Assembly (NCBI GenBank): GCA_045864775.1
Contig: BTVR01000002.1
Coordinates: 62,001-126,000 of the forward strand
Source: Macondimonas sp045864775
GTDB taxonomy: Bacteria; Pseudomonadota; Gammaproteobacteria; UBA5335
Reading direction: 5' to 3'
Length of the DNA stretch: 64,000 bases
Shown here: piece after piece, positions 31,530-40,414 of the stretch
Position numbering within the stretch: the first letter of the stretch is position 1
How the letters are laid out: each line of letters opens with the position of its first letter
Notes under the pieces: model-generated
What the model saw: the letters and a program-made list of their open reading frames with translations, nothing else
Told to the model about the DNA's origin: nothing
Databases searched by the model: none
Translations under genes and position numbers: made by a program

Positions 31530-32927
31530 ATGAAACAGACTTTCGGCGCAGGCTGCGGATTTCGGTATCTTTCGGGCTGTGTGCTCGTCGCGGGCCTACT
31601 GTGCACGATACCCCTGCCCACGCAGGCCGCTCTGCCCTGGCAAGCCGCCGACGGCCAGGGCATGCCGACGCTGGCGCCCTTGCTGGAGCGCATCAATCCC
31701 GCCGTCGTGAACATCGCCACGCATGGCACCACCGAGGTCCGCAATCCGCTGGCGGACAACCCGATGTTCGAGGATCCTTTCTTCCGGCGCTTCTTCGGCA
31801 TGCCCGATGGGCCGCAAACCCAGGAAACGCAGAGTCTGGGCTCGGGGGTGATCGTCGATGCGCGCAAGGGCTACATCCTGACCAACGCGCACGTCATCAA
31901 GGGCGCCGACGAGATCAAGGTGAATCTGATCGACGAGCGCGAGTTCACCGCCAAGGTGATCGGCGCGGATGAGGAAACCGACGTCGCGCTGATCCAGATC
32001 GAGGCCAAGAACCTGACCGAACTGCCGCTGGCCGACTCGGACAAGACGCGCCCCGGCGATTTCGTGGTGGCCATCGGCAATCCCTTCGGGCTGCGCCACA
32101 CCGTGACCTCGGGCATCGTGAGCGCGACCGGCCGCTCGGGCATCGGCGATCCGGACAGCTTTCAGCACTACATCCAGACCGATGCGTCCATCAATCCCGG
32201 CAACTCCGGCGGCGGTCTGGTGAATTTCCAGGGCGAGCTGATCGGGCTGAACTCCGCGATCCTGTCGCGCAGCGGCGGCAACATCGGCATCGGCTTCGCC
32301 ATCCCCTCGAACATCGCGCGTCAGGTGATGCAGCAGCTCATCCAGTACGGCGAAGTCAAGCGCGGCCGTCTGGGCGTCGTGGTGCAGAACATCACGCCGG
32401 ATCTCGCCAAGGCCTTCGGTCTTTCGAGCAACTCAGGCGTGCTGGTGGCCCAGGTGCAGCCGGGCTCGGCCGCCGACAAGGCCGGCATCAAGCCTGAAGA
32501 CGTGATCATGAGCATCAACGGCCGCGCCGTGCAGAGTTACCGCGATTTGCGCAACACCATCGGCCTGCTGCGGGTCGGCGACAAGCTGACGCTGGAGATC
32601 CTGCGCGGCGGCAAGCGTCAGGTCATCAACACCTCGGTCGGCGAGGTCATCGAAACCCAGCAGGCCGCCAGCAAGTCGGTCGTGAATCCCAAACTCGAGG
32701 GTGCGCAATTCGCGACCGCCGAGGAAGGTTCAGGCGTCGAGGTCAGCGATCTCAAGCCGCAGTCGCCGGCGGCCCGTAACGGCCTGCGCCCCGGGGACGT
32801 CATCACCGCCGTCAATCGCCGGCCGGTGCGCAGCGTCGAGGAGCTGCAGCGGGCGGTGAAAGGCCAGGAAACGCTGCTGCTCACCATCAATCGCGGGCCG
32901 GGCTCACTGTTCCTGGTGATCAAGTAA
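31530..32927 (+). CDS. Periplasmic serine protease, DegP/MucD (Do) family
   Basis: 465 residues, ATG 31530. A signal peptide ends near residue 33 (PTQA). The trypsin-like domain has the catalytic triad His121 (LTNAHV), Asp151 (TDVAL) and Ser226 (GNSGGGL). Two PDZ domains follow, one starting at RGRLGVVVQNITPDLAKAFG and a second with SPAARNGLRPGDVITAVNRR. The length and absence of the long Q-linker favour MucD/DegS-like quality-control proteases over E. coli DegP. It degrades or refolds misfolded periplasmic proteins. The gene stands alone and converges on the TauE gene with a hairpin between them. Confidence 0.93.
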   Translation: MKQTFGAGCGFRYLSGCVLVAGLLCTIPLPTQAALPWQAADGQGMPTLAPLLERINPAVVNIATHGTTEVRNPLADNPMFEDPFFRRFFGMPDGPQTQETQSLGSGVIVDARKGYILTNAHVIKGADEIKVNLIDEREFTAKVIGADEETDVALIQIEAKNLTELPLADSDKTRPGDFVVAIGNPFGLRHTVTSGIVSATGRSGIGDPDSFQHYIQTDASINPGNSGGGLVNFQGELIGLNSAILSRSGGNIGIGFAIPSNIARQVMQQLIQYGEVKRGRLGVVVQNITPDLAKAFGLSSNSGVLVAQVQPGSAADKAGIKPEDVIMSINGRAVQSYRDLRNTIGLLRVGDKLTLEILRGGKRQVINTSVGEVIETQQAASKSVVNPKLEGAQFATAEEGSGVEVSDLKPQSPAARNGLRPGDVITAVNRRPVRSVEELQRAVKGQETLLLTINRGPGSLFLVIK

Positions 32928-32965
32928 TCCGCCGCATCGGGATGGTGCCGACGGCGTGGCGATCG

Positions 32966-32989
32966 GGAGGCGGCCCGCAAGCCGCCTCC
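32966..32989. terminator. Hairpin between convergent degP and TauE genes
   Basis: GGAGGCGGC (32966-32974) and GCCGCCTCC (32981-32989) form a perfect nine-pair stem with loop CCGCAA, 38 bases after the protease stop and 5 bases from the stop of the opposing gene. No T tract is present, so it is probably a bidirectional, possibly Rho-assisted, terminator. Confidence 0.55.
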
Positions 32990-32994
32990 GCGAT

Positions 32995-33837
32995 TCAGCC
33001 CATCACCATGCGCAGACCGATCAGCGTGGAAAACGCGGCGAAGATGAGGCGCACGGCGCGTTCCGGCAGATGATGGGCCAGCCGGGCGCCGTAGGGCGCG
33101 CACAGCAGCGTGGCGCCGCCCATGCCGGCCACGGCCGGCCAGTAGATGAAGCCGCTGCTGTGCGGCGCGAGCCCCGCGGCGTGCCGGCCGGCCAGCAGGT
33201 AACCCAGGCTGCCGGCCAGCGCGATGGGCAGGCCGCAGGCCGCCGCGCCGCCGATCGCCGCGCGCAGGTCGAGCCCGCGCCGCGCGAGATAGGGCATGGT
33301 GAGCGATCCGCCACCGATGCCGGTGAGTCCCGAGATCAGCCCGATGCCGGTCCCGGCGCCGGCCAGACGCCAGGCGCCAGGCAGCGCCTTGCGCGCGTCC
33401 GGCTGCGGCGGACGCAGGCTGCGCAGGGCGACGAAGAACAGGAACACACCGAATCCCTGCCGCAGCAGGGGGCCGGGCAGCGTGGCGGCCAGGCTGCCGG
33501 CGAACAGCGTGCCGACGACGATGCCCGGCGTCATCCGGCGCACCACGGGCCACGGCACGCTGCCGCGCCGGTGATGCGCGCGCGTCGACGATACGGCCGT
33601 GAGGCTGACGGTGGCGAGCGAGGTGCCGAGCGCGGTCTGCATGACGATGGCCGGATCGGCGCCCTGCGCCGGCAGGGTGTGCACGAGGACCGGCACCAGG
33701 ATCATGCCGCCGCCGATGCCGAGCAGGCCCCCGAGGATGCCCGCGATCGCGCCGGCCACCAGGTAGAACAGCAGACTTTCCAAAGCGCCTCGCTTCGCCT
33801 CTGGCAGCGGGTGGGGCAGAATGCGCGATTCTCCCAT
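32995..33837 (-). CDS. TauE/SafE-family membrane permease
   Basis: 280 residues from ATG 33837; the frame is open 15 codons further upstream, overlapping the start of the next gene. The two internal repeats of the family are visible as GGLLGIGGGMILVPVLVHTL and SGLTGIGGGSLTMPYLARRG, each opening a four-helix bundle. Members export sulfite, sulfoacetate or other organosulfur anions, but the substrate cannot be told from sequence. No sulfur-oxidation gene is next to it. It starts 43 bases from the divergent M16 peptidase gene, so they share a short promoter region. Confidence 0.85.
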   Translation of the reverse strand: MGESRILPHPLPEAKRGALESLLFYLVAGAIAGILGGLLGIGGGMILVPVLVHTLPAQGADPAIVMQTALGTSLATVSLTAVSSTRAHHRRGSVPWPVVRRMTPGIVVGTLFAGSLAATLPGPLLRQGFGVFLFFVALRSLRPPQPDARKALPGAWRLAGAGTGIGLISGLTGIGGGSLTMPYLARRGLDLRAAIGGAAACGLPIALAGSLGYLLAGRHAAGLAPHSSGFIYWPAVAGMGGATLLCAPYGARLAHHLPERAVRLIFAAFSTLIGLRMVMG

Positions 33838-33880
33838 GAATCGTCGCGCACACCGATGAGCGCAACCAGGAGCGGATCGC

Positions 33881-36712
33881 ATGAGCAGGAATCGGCAGGG
33901 ACAGATCGCCGTGGCCGTGGCTGTGGCCCTGGCATTGGGGGCGGCGGGATGTTCGCGGGAAACGCCCGCCCCTGTACCCGCACCCGAGCCGCCCGCGACC
34001 GAGGCTCAGCAACCCCAGGCCGCAAATCCGGCCCAGGAGATGGCGCAGGTGGATATTCCCTATCACAAGACGGTGCTGGAAAACGGCCTGACCGTCCTGG
34101 TGCATGAAGACCGCAAGACCCCCATCGTCAACGTGACGGTGTGGTATCACGTCGGCTCCAAGAACGAAGTGGCCGGCAAGACCGGTTTCGCCCATCTGTT
34201 CGAGCACCTGATGTTCAACGGAACGGAGCATTTCAACGACGACTACTTCCGTCCGCTCGAGCAGGTGGGCGCGACCGAAATGAACGGCACCACCAGCCGC
34301 GATCGCACCAATTATTTCCAGAACGTGCCCACCCCGGCGCTGGATCTCGCCCTGTGGATGGAATCCGACCGCATGGGCCATCTGCTCGGCGCCATCGACC
34401 AGGGCAAGCTCGACGAGCAGCGCGCGGTCGTCAAGAACGAAAAGCGCCAGCGCGAAAGCGCCCCCTACGGCCAAGTCTGGGAATTGATCACCCGGAATAC
34501 CTACCCGGCCGGGCACCCGTATTCCTGGACCACCATCGGCTCGATGGAAGACCTCGATCGCGCCAAGGTCGAGGATGTGCACGAGTGGTTCAAGACCTAT
34601 TACGGTCCCAGCAATGCCGTTCTGGTGATCGCCGGCGACGTGGACAACGAGACCGCCGTGGCCAAGGCGCGCCGGGCCTTCGGCAGCATCCCGCCCGGCC
34701 CCCCGGTCACCCGGCCGGCCAAGGACTTCGCGCCGCTCGGCCAGCCGCGTCGCATGAGCCTGCAGGATCGGGTCGCTCAGGGCCGTCTGTACGCGGTCTG
34801 GAACGTGCCCGAATGGGGGCATCCCGAGCTGCCGGCGCTGGATCTCGCGACCACGGTGCTCGGTTCCGGCAAGACCTCGCGGCTCTACCGCCGGCTGGTC
34901 GAGCAGGAACAACTGGCGACCGACGTCAGCCTCGGCGTGTCCGCCGGTGAACTGGGTTCGCAGGTGTTTCTCACCATCACGGCGCGCCCCGAGGCGGATC
35001 TCGGCCGCATCGAGACCCTCGCCAATGAGGAACTGGGCCGGTTTGCGCAGGAAGGCCCGACCGCGGATGAACTGGAGCGGGCGCGCATGGGCGCGTTGTC
35101 GGGCTTCTTGCGCGGCATCGAAAAGGTCGGCGGCTTTGCCGGCAAGGCGCAGGTGCTGGCCGAAAGCCAGACGCTGGGCGGCGATCCGCAGGCCTGGAAG
35201 CAGGATCTCGAACGGCTGCAGGCGGCGACCCCGGCCCAGTTGCAGGAAGCGGGCCGCAAATGGTTGGGCGAGAATCGCCTGACCATCGACGTCGAGCCTT
35301 ACCCGACGCTCGCCGCCAAGGGCGAGGACGTGGATCGCAGCGCCCTGCCGACCATTGCCGCACCGCCCGATCTCGAATTCCCCGCCTTGGAGCGCGCCCG
35401 GCTCGACAACGGCCTGAACATCGTTCTGGCGCGCCGCCCGAATGCGCCGACGGTGGAGATCTCGCTGCTGGTCCCGGCGGGCTTTTCCAGCGACGATCCG
35501 CGCCGCTCGGGCCTCGCGGGACTTGCCCTCGACATGCTCGAGGAGGGCAGCAGCCGGCGCGACGCGCAGGCCATCGCGGCCGAAAAGGAGCGTCTGGGCG
35601 CCGAAATCGGCGTCTCGGCCGCGCTGGATACCGGCGTGGTGGGGCTGTCGGCCTTGCGCGAAACCCTGGAGCCGTCGCTCGCCCTGTTTGCCGAGATCGT
35701 GCGCGACCCGGCCTTCCCGGAGGATCGTCTGGCGCTGCTCAAGCAACAGCGGCTGGCCGCCATCGCCCAGGAAAAGACCAAGCCCTCGAGCATGGCGCAG
35801 CGGGTCCTGCCGCCGCTGCTCTATGGCCCGGATCATCCCTATGGTCAGCCTCTGACGGGCAGCGGTTATGAGCCCGTGATCGAGGCGGCGACCGTCGACG
35901 AACTGCGCACCTTCTACCGGCGTCACGTGCATCCCCGGGATGCAGTGCTGGTAGCGGTGGGCGACATCGACCTGCCGACCCTGAAATCTCAGGTCGAGCG
36001 GGTGCTGGGCAGTTGGCAGGCGCCGGCCGATGCCGTCACGGCGCCGACTCTGCCCACCCCGCCGATGCCCGAGAAGCCGCGCATCTTCCTCATCGACCGG
36101 CCGGACTACGCGCAGTCCATGATCATGGCCGGCGAGCTCATCCCCGCCACCGGCGCGCCCGAGGATCTGGCGTTCCGCGCTGTGAACGCGGTCTTGGGCG
36201 GCATGTTCACTTCGCGCATCAACTTCAACCTGCGCGAGCAGAAAGGCTGGGCCTACGGCGCCGGCTCGACGCTGACGGACGCCAAGGGCCAGCGGCCGTG
36301 GATGCTCTACGCTCCCGTCCAGCGCGACAAGACCGCCGCGGCGATGCACGAGATGGCCGCCGAAATCAGCGGCATCATCGGCTCCAAGCCGGTGACGGGC
36401 GAAGAACTGGGCAAGGCGCAGAAGAACATGACGCTGAAATTGCCCGGCCAGTTCGAAACCGCCGCCCAGGTGGCCGGCGGCATCCAGAACATCACGCTCT
36501 ATGGCCTGCCAGAGGACTACTACGATCGCTTCGTGCGCGACATCCGCGCGCTCACGCCGGAACAGGCGACGACCACGGCCCGCACCTGGATCGACCCCCG
36601 GCGCCTGACCTGGGTCGTGGTGGGCGATCTGAAGAAGATCGAGGCGGAGGTGCGCGCACTGGGCTGGGGCGAGGTGCAGGTGGTGGACGCGGACGGGCGG
36701 CCGGTGCGCTGA
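33881..36712 (+). CDS. M16-family zinc metallopeptidase, lipoprotein
   Basis: 943 residues, ATG 33881. The N-terminus is a lipoprotein signal (ALGAAGC, lipid Cys24), then a Pro/Ala-rich linker. The first M16 half carries the inverted zinc motif HLFEH (His105, Glu108, His109), with the third ligand in the later ERAVVKNEK-like helix (DEQRAVVKNEKRQRE). The second half (from about residue 500) has the fold without the zinc site, as in two-domain pitrilysin-like bacterial proteins. It probably degrades peptides at the periplasmic face of a membrane. The stop is three bases before that of tatC on the other strand. Confidence 0.9.
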   Translation: MSRNRQGQIAVAVAVALALGAAGCSRETPAPVPAPEPPATEAQQPQAANPAQEMAQVDIPYHKTVLENGLTVLVHEDRKTPIVNVTVWYHVGSKNEVAGKTGFAHLFEHLMFNGTEHFNDDYFRPLEQVGATEMNGTTSRDRTNYFQNVPTPALDLALWMESDRMGHLLGAIDQGKLDEQRAVVKNEKRQRESAPYGQVWELITRNTYPAGHPYSWTTIGSMEDLDRAKVEDVHEWFKTYYGPSNAVLVIAGDVDNETAVAKARRAFGSIPPGPPVTRPAKDFAPLGQPRRMSLQDRVAQGRLYAVWNVPEWGHPELPALDLATTVLGSGKTSRLYRRLVEQEQLATDVSLGVSAGELGSQVFLTITARPEADLGRIETLANEELGRFAQEGPTADELERARMGALSGFLRGIEKVGGFAGKAQVLAESQTLGGDPQAWKQDLERLQAATPAQLQEAGRKWLGENRLTIDVEPYPTLAAKGEDVDRSALPTIAAPPDLEFPALERARLDNGLNIVLARRPNAPTVEISLLVPAGFSSDDPRRSGLAGLALDMLEEGSSRRDAQAIAAEKERLGAEIGVSAALDTGVVGLSALRETLEPSLALFAEIVRDPAFPEDRLALLKQQRLAAIAQEKTKPSSMAQRVLPPLLYGPDHPYGQPLTGSGYEPVIEAATVDELRTFYRRHVHPRDAVLVAVGDIDLPTLKSQVERVLGSWQAPADAVTAPTLPTPPMPEKPRIFLIDRPDYAQSMIMAGELIPATGAPEDLAFRAVNAVLGGMFTSRINFNLREQKGWAYGAGSTLTDAKGQRPWMLYAPVQRDKTAAAMHEMAAEISGIIGSKPVTGEELGKAQKNMTLKLPGQFETAAQVAGGIQNITLYGLPEDYYDRFVRDIRALTPEQATTTARTWIDPRRLTWVVVGDLKKIEAEVRALGWGEVQVVDADGRPVR

Positions 36713-36715
36713 GCC

Positions 36716-37492
36716 TCAGGGGCTCTTGGATTCCCGGCGCTGCGCGTCCACCTCGCGGGCGCCGGGCACCATGACGCGGGCCAGCATGATGCCGAGTTCG
36801 TAGAGCAGATAGGTCGGCAGCGCCAACAGGGTCTGTGAAAACACATCCGGTGGGGTGAGCAGCATGCCGACCGTGAAGGCCCCAACCAGCACATAGGGCC
36901 GGGCCTTGGCCATGGCTGACGGCGTGGTGATGCCGGCCCAGGCCAGCAGCACGGTCAGCACCGGGATTTGAAAGGCCAGTCCGAACGCGAAGAACACCGT
37001 CAGCGTGAAATCGAGATAAGCGGCGATGTCGGTCATGACGGCCACGCCTTGCGGCGCGGTGCTGGTGATGAAGCCGAAGGTGATCGGCAGCGCCACGAAA
37101 TAGGCAAACGACACACCCAGGTAGAACAGGCCGATGCTCATCACCAGCATGGGGTAGGCGAAGCGCTTCTCGTGCTGATAAAGCCCCGGCGCGACGAAGG
37201 ACCAGATCTGCCAGAGCAGGTAGGGCATGGCCAGAAAGACGGCCGTCACGGCCGCGAGCTTGAAGGGCGTGAGGAAGGGCGTCACCACCTGGGTGGCGAT
37301 GAGGCTGTTGCCGCTCGGCAGCTTGGCCAGCAGGGGCGCCGCCAGCACCGAGAAGAGCCGGTTGGCGAACAGCGACAGCGGAATGAGCAGGATGCCGATC
37401 GCCCACAGGCATCGCAGCAGGCGCGCGCGCAGCTCGATCAGATGGCTCAGGAAGGGCTGTTCGGCAAACTCGTCGGACTCATCAGGTGTCAT
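36716..37492 (-). CDS. tatC: Twin-arginine translocase subunit TatC
   Basis: 258 residues, ATG 37492, overlapping tatB by four bases (ATGA). It has the conserved start FLSHLIELRARLLRCLW and six membrane helices, with FVAPGLYQHEKR and the conserved glutamate in the first periplasmic-to-cytoplasmic region. TatC, together with TatB, binds twin-arginine signal peptides and forms the core of the Tat receptor. It is the last gene of the his-tat run. A Tat-signal molybdoenzyme is encoded at 45316, so a likely client is close by. Confidence 0.96.
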   Translation of the reverse strand: MTPDESDEFAEQPFLSHLIELRARLLRCLWAIGILLIPLSLFANRLFSVLAAPLLAKLPSGNSLIATQVVTPFLTPFKLAAVTAVFLAMPYLLWQIWSFVAPGLYQHEKRFAYPMLVMSIGLFYLGVSFAYFVALPITFGFITSTAPQGVAVMTDIAAYLDFTLTVFFAFGLAFQIPVLTVLLAWAGITTPSAMAKARPYVLVGAFTVGMLLTPPDVFSQTLLALPTYLLYELGIMLARVMVPGAREVDAQRRESKSP

Positions 37493-37842
37493 GGCGGCGG
37501 ATCTTCGGTCTTGGGTGCCGGCGACGCATCGGGCGCAACATCGGCAGGCGCAGCCGGGGATGCCGGCGGCTGGATGGACCGCGCGGAGAATGCGTTCAGG
37601 CTTTGCAGTTCGCTGCGCAGGCGATGCAACTGCTGCGTCTCCGGGTGCTCCTTGAGCTGCTGGCGCAGTTCGCTGATCTTGAGTTCCCGCTCCAGTTCCT
37701 GTTGCGCCACATAGGCCAGACCGCGGATGCGCCGCACCCACTGGCCCACCTGACGCGCCGCGCCGGGCAGGCGCTCAGGGCCGAGCACGACCAGCGCGAT
37801 CACGGACACCAGCACCAGCTCCCAGAAGCCGATATCGAACAT
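37489..37842 (-). CDS. tatB: Twin-arginine translocase subunit TatB
   Basis: 117 residues. A single N-terminal membrane helix with the hinge (MFDIGFWELVLVSVIALVVL, then GPERLP) is followed by an amphipathic helix and a long charged helix (QQELERELKISELRQQLKEH). The C-terminal Pro/Ala/Asp-rich tail is variable, as usual. The Glu8 in the membrane helix is typical of TatB. It is preceded by tatA and overlaps tatC. Confidence 0.94.
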   Translation of the reverse strand: MFDIGFWELVLVSVIALVVLGPERLPGAARQVGQWVRRIRGLAYVAQQELERELKISELRQQLKEHPETQQLHRLRSELQSLNAFSARSIQPPASPAAPADVAPDASPAPKTEDPPP

Positions 37843-37899
37843 GGCTGCCTCTCCGAGACGCCGGCAGGCTTCGCCGCGCGAGCGAAGTTGTGGCCGGGC

Positions 37900-38142
37900 T
37901 CAACCGGCGTGGGTGTCGTCGCGCGTCTTCTCGCTCGCCGGGGTGACCGCGGCGGTGGAAGGCGGCAGGGTTTCCGGGGCCTTGCCGCCCTTGCCCTCAT
38001 CGTCATCGGAGAGCGCGGAGCGGAAATTGCGGATGGCCGCGCCGATGTCCCCGCCCATGCTGCCCAGCCGACGGGTGCCGAACACCAGCACCACGATCAC
38101 CAGCAGGATCAGAAGCTGCCAAATACTGACGCCACTCAACAT
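37900..38142 (-). CDS. tatA: Twin-arginine translocase subunit TatA
   Basis: 80 residues from ATG 38142 with AAGGAG upstream; a longer frame to 38307 runs through hisE antisense sequence and is not used. It has one membrane helix (SIWQLLILLVIVVLVFG), then the FGTRRL hinge and the amphipathic helix GSMGGDIGAAIRNFRSAL, ending in an acidic/basic tail. TatA oligomerises to form the translocation path. It begins 22 bases after hisE. Confidence 0.93.
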   Translation of the reverse strand: MLSGVSIWQLLILLVIVVLVFGTRRLGSMGGDIGAAIRNFRSALSDDDEGKGGKAPETLPPSTAAVTPASEKTRDDTHAG

Positions 38143-38164
38143 CGCCTTACTCCTTGCGCCGGGC

Positions 38165-38497
38165 TTAAGAGCCCCGCGCGGCCTTTTCAACCAATCCTGA
38201 GACCCCGGCGCGTCGGGCCAGTTCGGCCCACACGGCATCGGGATCCAGGTCCAGGTGCACCAACAGCACCAGACTATGGAACCACAGATCCGCGACTTCG
38301 CGGACAACGGCGTCCGGTACCCCGTCCTTGGCCGCCATCACCGTCTCGGTCGCTTCCTCGCCGATCTTCTTGAGAATCGCGTCCAGGCCCTGATCGTAGA
38401 GCCGCGCGACGTAGGAGCTTTCCGGACTGGCACCCCGGCGCGCCCGCAAGGTCTCCACCAGTTCGCGATAGGTCTGCCATGCGGTCTCAGGCGCCAT
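38165..38497 (-). CDS. hisE: Phosphoribosyl-ATP pyrophosphatase HisE
   Basis: 110 residues; overlaps hisI by 11 bases. The MazG-like helical fold is seen in KKIGEEATETVMAAK and VREVADLWFHSLVLLV, which supply the acidic metal ligands. It removes pyrophosphate from phosphoribosyl-ATP, the second step of histidine synthesis. hisE and hisI are separate genes here, not fused as in E. coli. Coupling to tatA downstream is a common gammaproteobacterial and betaproteobacterial arrangement. Confidence 0.95.
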   Translation of the reverse strand: MAPETAWQTYRELVETLRARRGASPESSYVARLYDQGLDAILKKIGEEATETVMAAKDGVPDAVVREVADLWFHSLVLLVHLDLDPDAVWAELARRAGVSGLVEKAARGS

Positions 38498-38876
38498 AGA
38501 TGTCTCCAGGATCCTTGAGCACCGGGTCGGTGGACTCCCAGCCGCGGTCCGCGGTCCAGGTGCGGAAAAAGCAGCTTGCGCGTCCCGTGTGACAGGCGAT
38601 GCCGTCCGCTTGGGTCACGACCAGCAGCAGGGCGTCGCCGTCGCAATCCAGACGCACCTCATGCACCCGTTGCACGTGGCCGGAGGTCTCGCCCTTGTGC
38701 CACAGGCGCTGGCGCGAACGCGACCAGTAGACCGCCTCGCCGCGGGCCAGCGTCTCGCGCAGGGCATCGCGATTCATCCAGGCCAGCATCAACACCCGCC
38801 CGGTCGCGGCGTCCTGCGCAATGGCCGGCGCCAGGCCCTCGGCGTTCCAGGCGACGGCGTCGACGGCCGCGGTCAT
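38487..38876 (-). CDS. hisI: Phosphoribosyl-AMP cyclohydrolase HisI
   Basis: 129 residues, overlapping hisF by four bases. The conserved blocks are LMLAWMNRDALRETL, YWSRSRQRLWHKGETSGH, the aspartate-rich metal site in RLDCDGDALL, and CHTGRASCF with the zinc-binding cysteines. It opens the adenine ring of phosphoribosyl-AMP, the third histidine step, using Zn2+ and Mg2+. Its translation is probably coupled to hisF. Confidence 0.96.
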   Translation of the reverse strand: MTAAVDAVAWNAEGLAPAIAQDAATGRVLMLAWMNRDALRETLARGEAVYWSRSRQRLWHKGETSGHVQRVHEVRLDCDGDALLLVVTQADGIACHTGRASCFFRTWTADRGWESTDPVLKDPGDIYGA

Positions 38877-39667
38877 GCAGCCTCTGCGCCCACGTCGAGC
38901 CGCACCTCGATGCCCGAGGCGGCCAGAAAACGCTTGGCTTCGGCAATGGTGTGCGTGCCGAAATGAAAGATGCTGGCGGCGAGCACGGCATCGGCGCGCC
39001 CGATCCGCACGCCGTCACGCAGATGCGCGAGTTCGCCCACGCCGCCCGAGGCGATGATGGGCACCTCCACGCGCGCGGCGATGGCCCGGTTGAGCTCATT
39101 GTCGAAACCGAGGCCCGTGCCGTCCCGGTCCATGCTGGTCACCAAGAGCTCGCCCGCGCCCAGCGCGGCCATGCGCGCGGCCCAATTCAGGGCATCGAGG
39201 CCGGTGGGGCGGCGCCCGCCATGGGTGTGGATCTCCCAGCGCGGGTCGGTGTCCGTGCCCGGCACGCGGCGGGCATCGATGGCGACGACGATGCACTGCG
39301 AGCCGAAATGATCGGCGGCCTCGCCGATGAACTCGGGCCGGCTCACAGCCGCGCTGTTGATCGAGACCTTGTCGGCGCCGGCGTTGAGCAGGCGGCGGAT
39401 GTCGGCGCAGGTGCGCACGCCGCCGCCCACGGTCAGGGGAATGAACACCTGCGCGGCCACGGCTTCGACCATGTGGAGCAGGGTATCGCGTTCCTGGTGG
39501 CTGGCCGTGATGTCGAGGAAGGCGAGTTCATCGGCGCCCTGCTCGTCGTAACGGCGCGCGATCTCGACCGGATCGCCGGCGTCGCGCAAGCCTTCGAAGC
39601 GAACGCCCTTGACCACACGGCCGCCGTCGACGTCCAGACAGGGAATGATGCGCTTGGCCAGCGCCAC
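38873..39667 (-). CDS. hisF: Imidazole glycerol phosphate synthase cyclase subunit HisF
   Basis: 264 residues, one base between its start and the hisA stop. A TIM barrel with MALAKRIIPCLDVDGGRVVK, catalytic aspartates in CLDVD and in TSMDRDGTG, and phosphate-binding loops (TVGGGVRT, IIASGGVGEL). With HisH it converts PRFAR plus ammonia to imidazole glycerol phosphate and AICAR. The AICAR by-product is the substrate of PurH, also encoded in this window. Confidence 0.97.
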   Translation of the reverse strand: MALAKRIIPCLDVDGGRVVKGVRFEGLRDAGDPVEIARRYDEQGADELAFLDITASHQERDTLLHMVEAVAAQVFIPLTVGGGVRTCADIRRLLNAGADKVSINSAAVSRPEFIGEAADHFGSQCIVVAIDARRVPGTDTDPRWEIHTHGGRRPTGLDALNWAARMAALGAGELLVTSMDRDGTGLGFDNELNRAIAARVEVPIIASGGVGELAHLRDGVRIGRADAVLAASIFHFGTHTIAEAKRFLAASGIEVRLDVGAEAA

Positions 39668-39668
39668 C

Positions 39669-40406
39669 TCAGCCGCCCAGGCCGTCGACCAGCCGCTGCG
39701 CCGCGGACAGGTCGAGCGTCCCCTCGTAGAGCGCGCGGCCGATCACGGCGCCGACGATGCCCTCGTCGGTGACTGCGCACAGCGCCCGGATGTCGTCGAG
39801 ATCGTGCACGCCGCCCGAGGCGATGATGGGCACCCGCACGCTGCGGGCCAGCGCCACCGTGGCATCGACGTTGACCCCACCCATCATGCCGTCGCGACCG
39901 ATGTCGGTGTAGATGATGGCCTCGACGCCGTCGTCTTCGAGTTTCCTGGCCACATCGATGACGTCGTGATGGGACAGCTTGGACCAGCCGTCGATGGCCA
40001 CCTTGCCCTCGCGGGCGTCGAGGCCGACGATGATGTGGCTGGGGAACTCCATGCACATGTCGTTGACGAAATGCGGCGCGTTCACGGCTTTGGTACCGAT
40101 GATCACATAGCGCGCGCCGGCCTCGAGATAGCCTTGTATCGTTTCCGCGTCACGGATCCCGCCGCCGATCTGCACCGGGACGTTGGGATGGGCCGCACAG
40201 ATGCGCTCCACGATGTCGCGGTTGACCGGCCGGCCCTGCACGGCGCCATCGAGATCGACCAGATGCAGCCGCCGGGCGCCGGCCTTGATCCAGCGGTCGG
40301 CGACGGCGAGCGGGTCATCCGAGAACACCGTCACCTCGTCCATCTGCCCTTGACGCAGGCGTACGCATTGACCGTCCTTGATGTCGATGGCGGGGATGAG
40401 CAGCAT
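39669..40406 (-). CDS. hisA: ProFAR isomerase HisA
   Basis: 245 residues from ATG 40406; a long upstream extension of the frame runs through hisH and is discarded. TIM barrel with the N-terminal catalytic Asp in LLIPAIDIKDGQCVRL, the VQIGGGIRD loop and the C-terminal catalytic Asp in YTDIGRDGMM. It isomerises ProFAR to PRFAR. It resembles HisF in fold and follows hisH with eight bases between. Confidence 0.97.
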   Translation of the reverse strand: MLLIPAIDIKDGQCVRLRQGQMDEVTVFSDDPLAVADRWIKAGARRLHLVDLDGAVQGRPVNRDIVERICAAHPNVPVQIGGGIRDAETIQGYLEAGARYVIIGTKAVNAPHFVNDMCMEFPSHIIVGLDAREGKVAIDGWSKLSHHDVIDVARKLEDDGVEAIIYTDIGRDGMMGGVNVDATVALARSVRVPIIASGGVHDLDDIRALCAVTDEGIVGAVIGRALYEGTLDLSAAQRLVDGLGG

Positions 40407-40414
40407 GACGAACC

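Noticed and set aside
32618..36349. Minus-strand ORF of 1243 codons opposite the M16 peptidase and part of degP
   Set aside because: A high-GC shadow frame; its end happens to run into shifted TauE sequence. The genes on the other frames have clear families.
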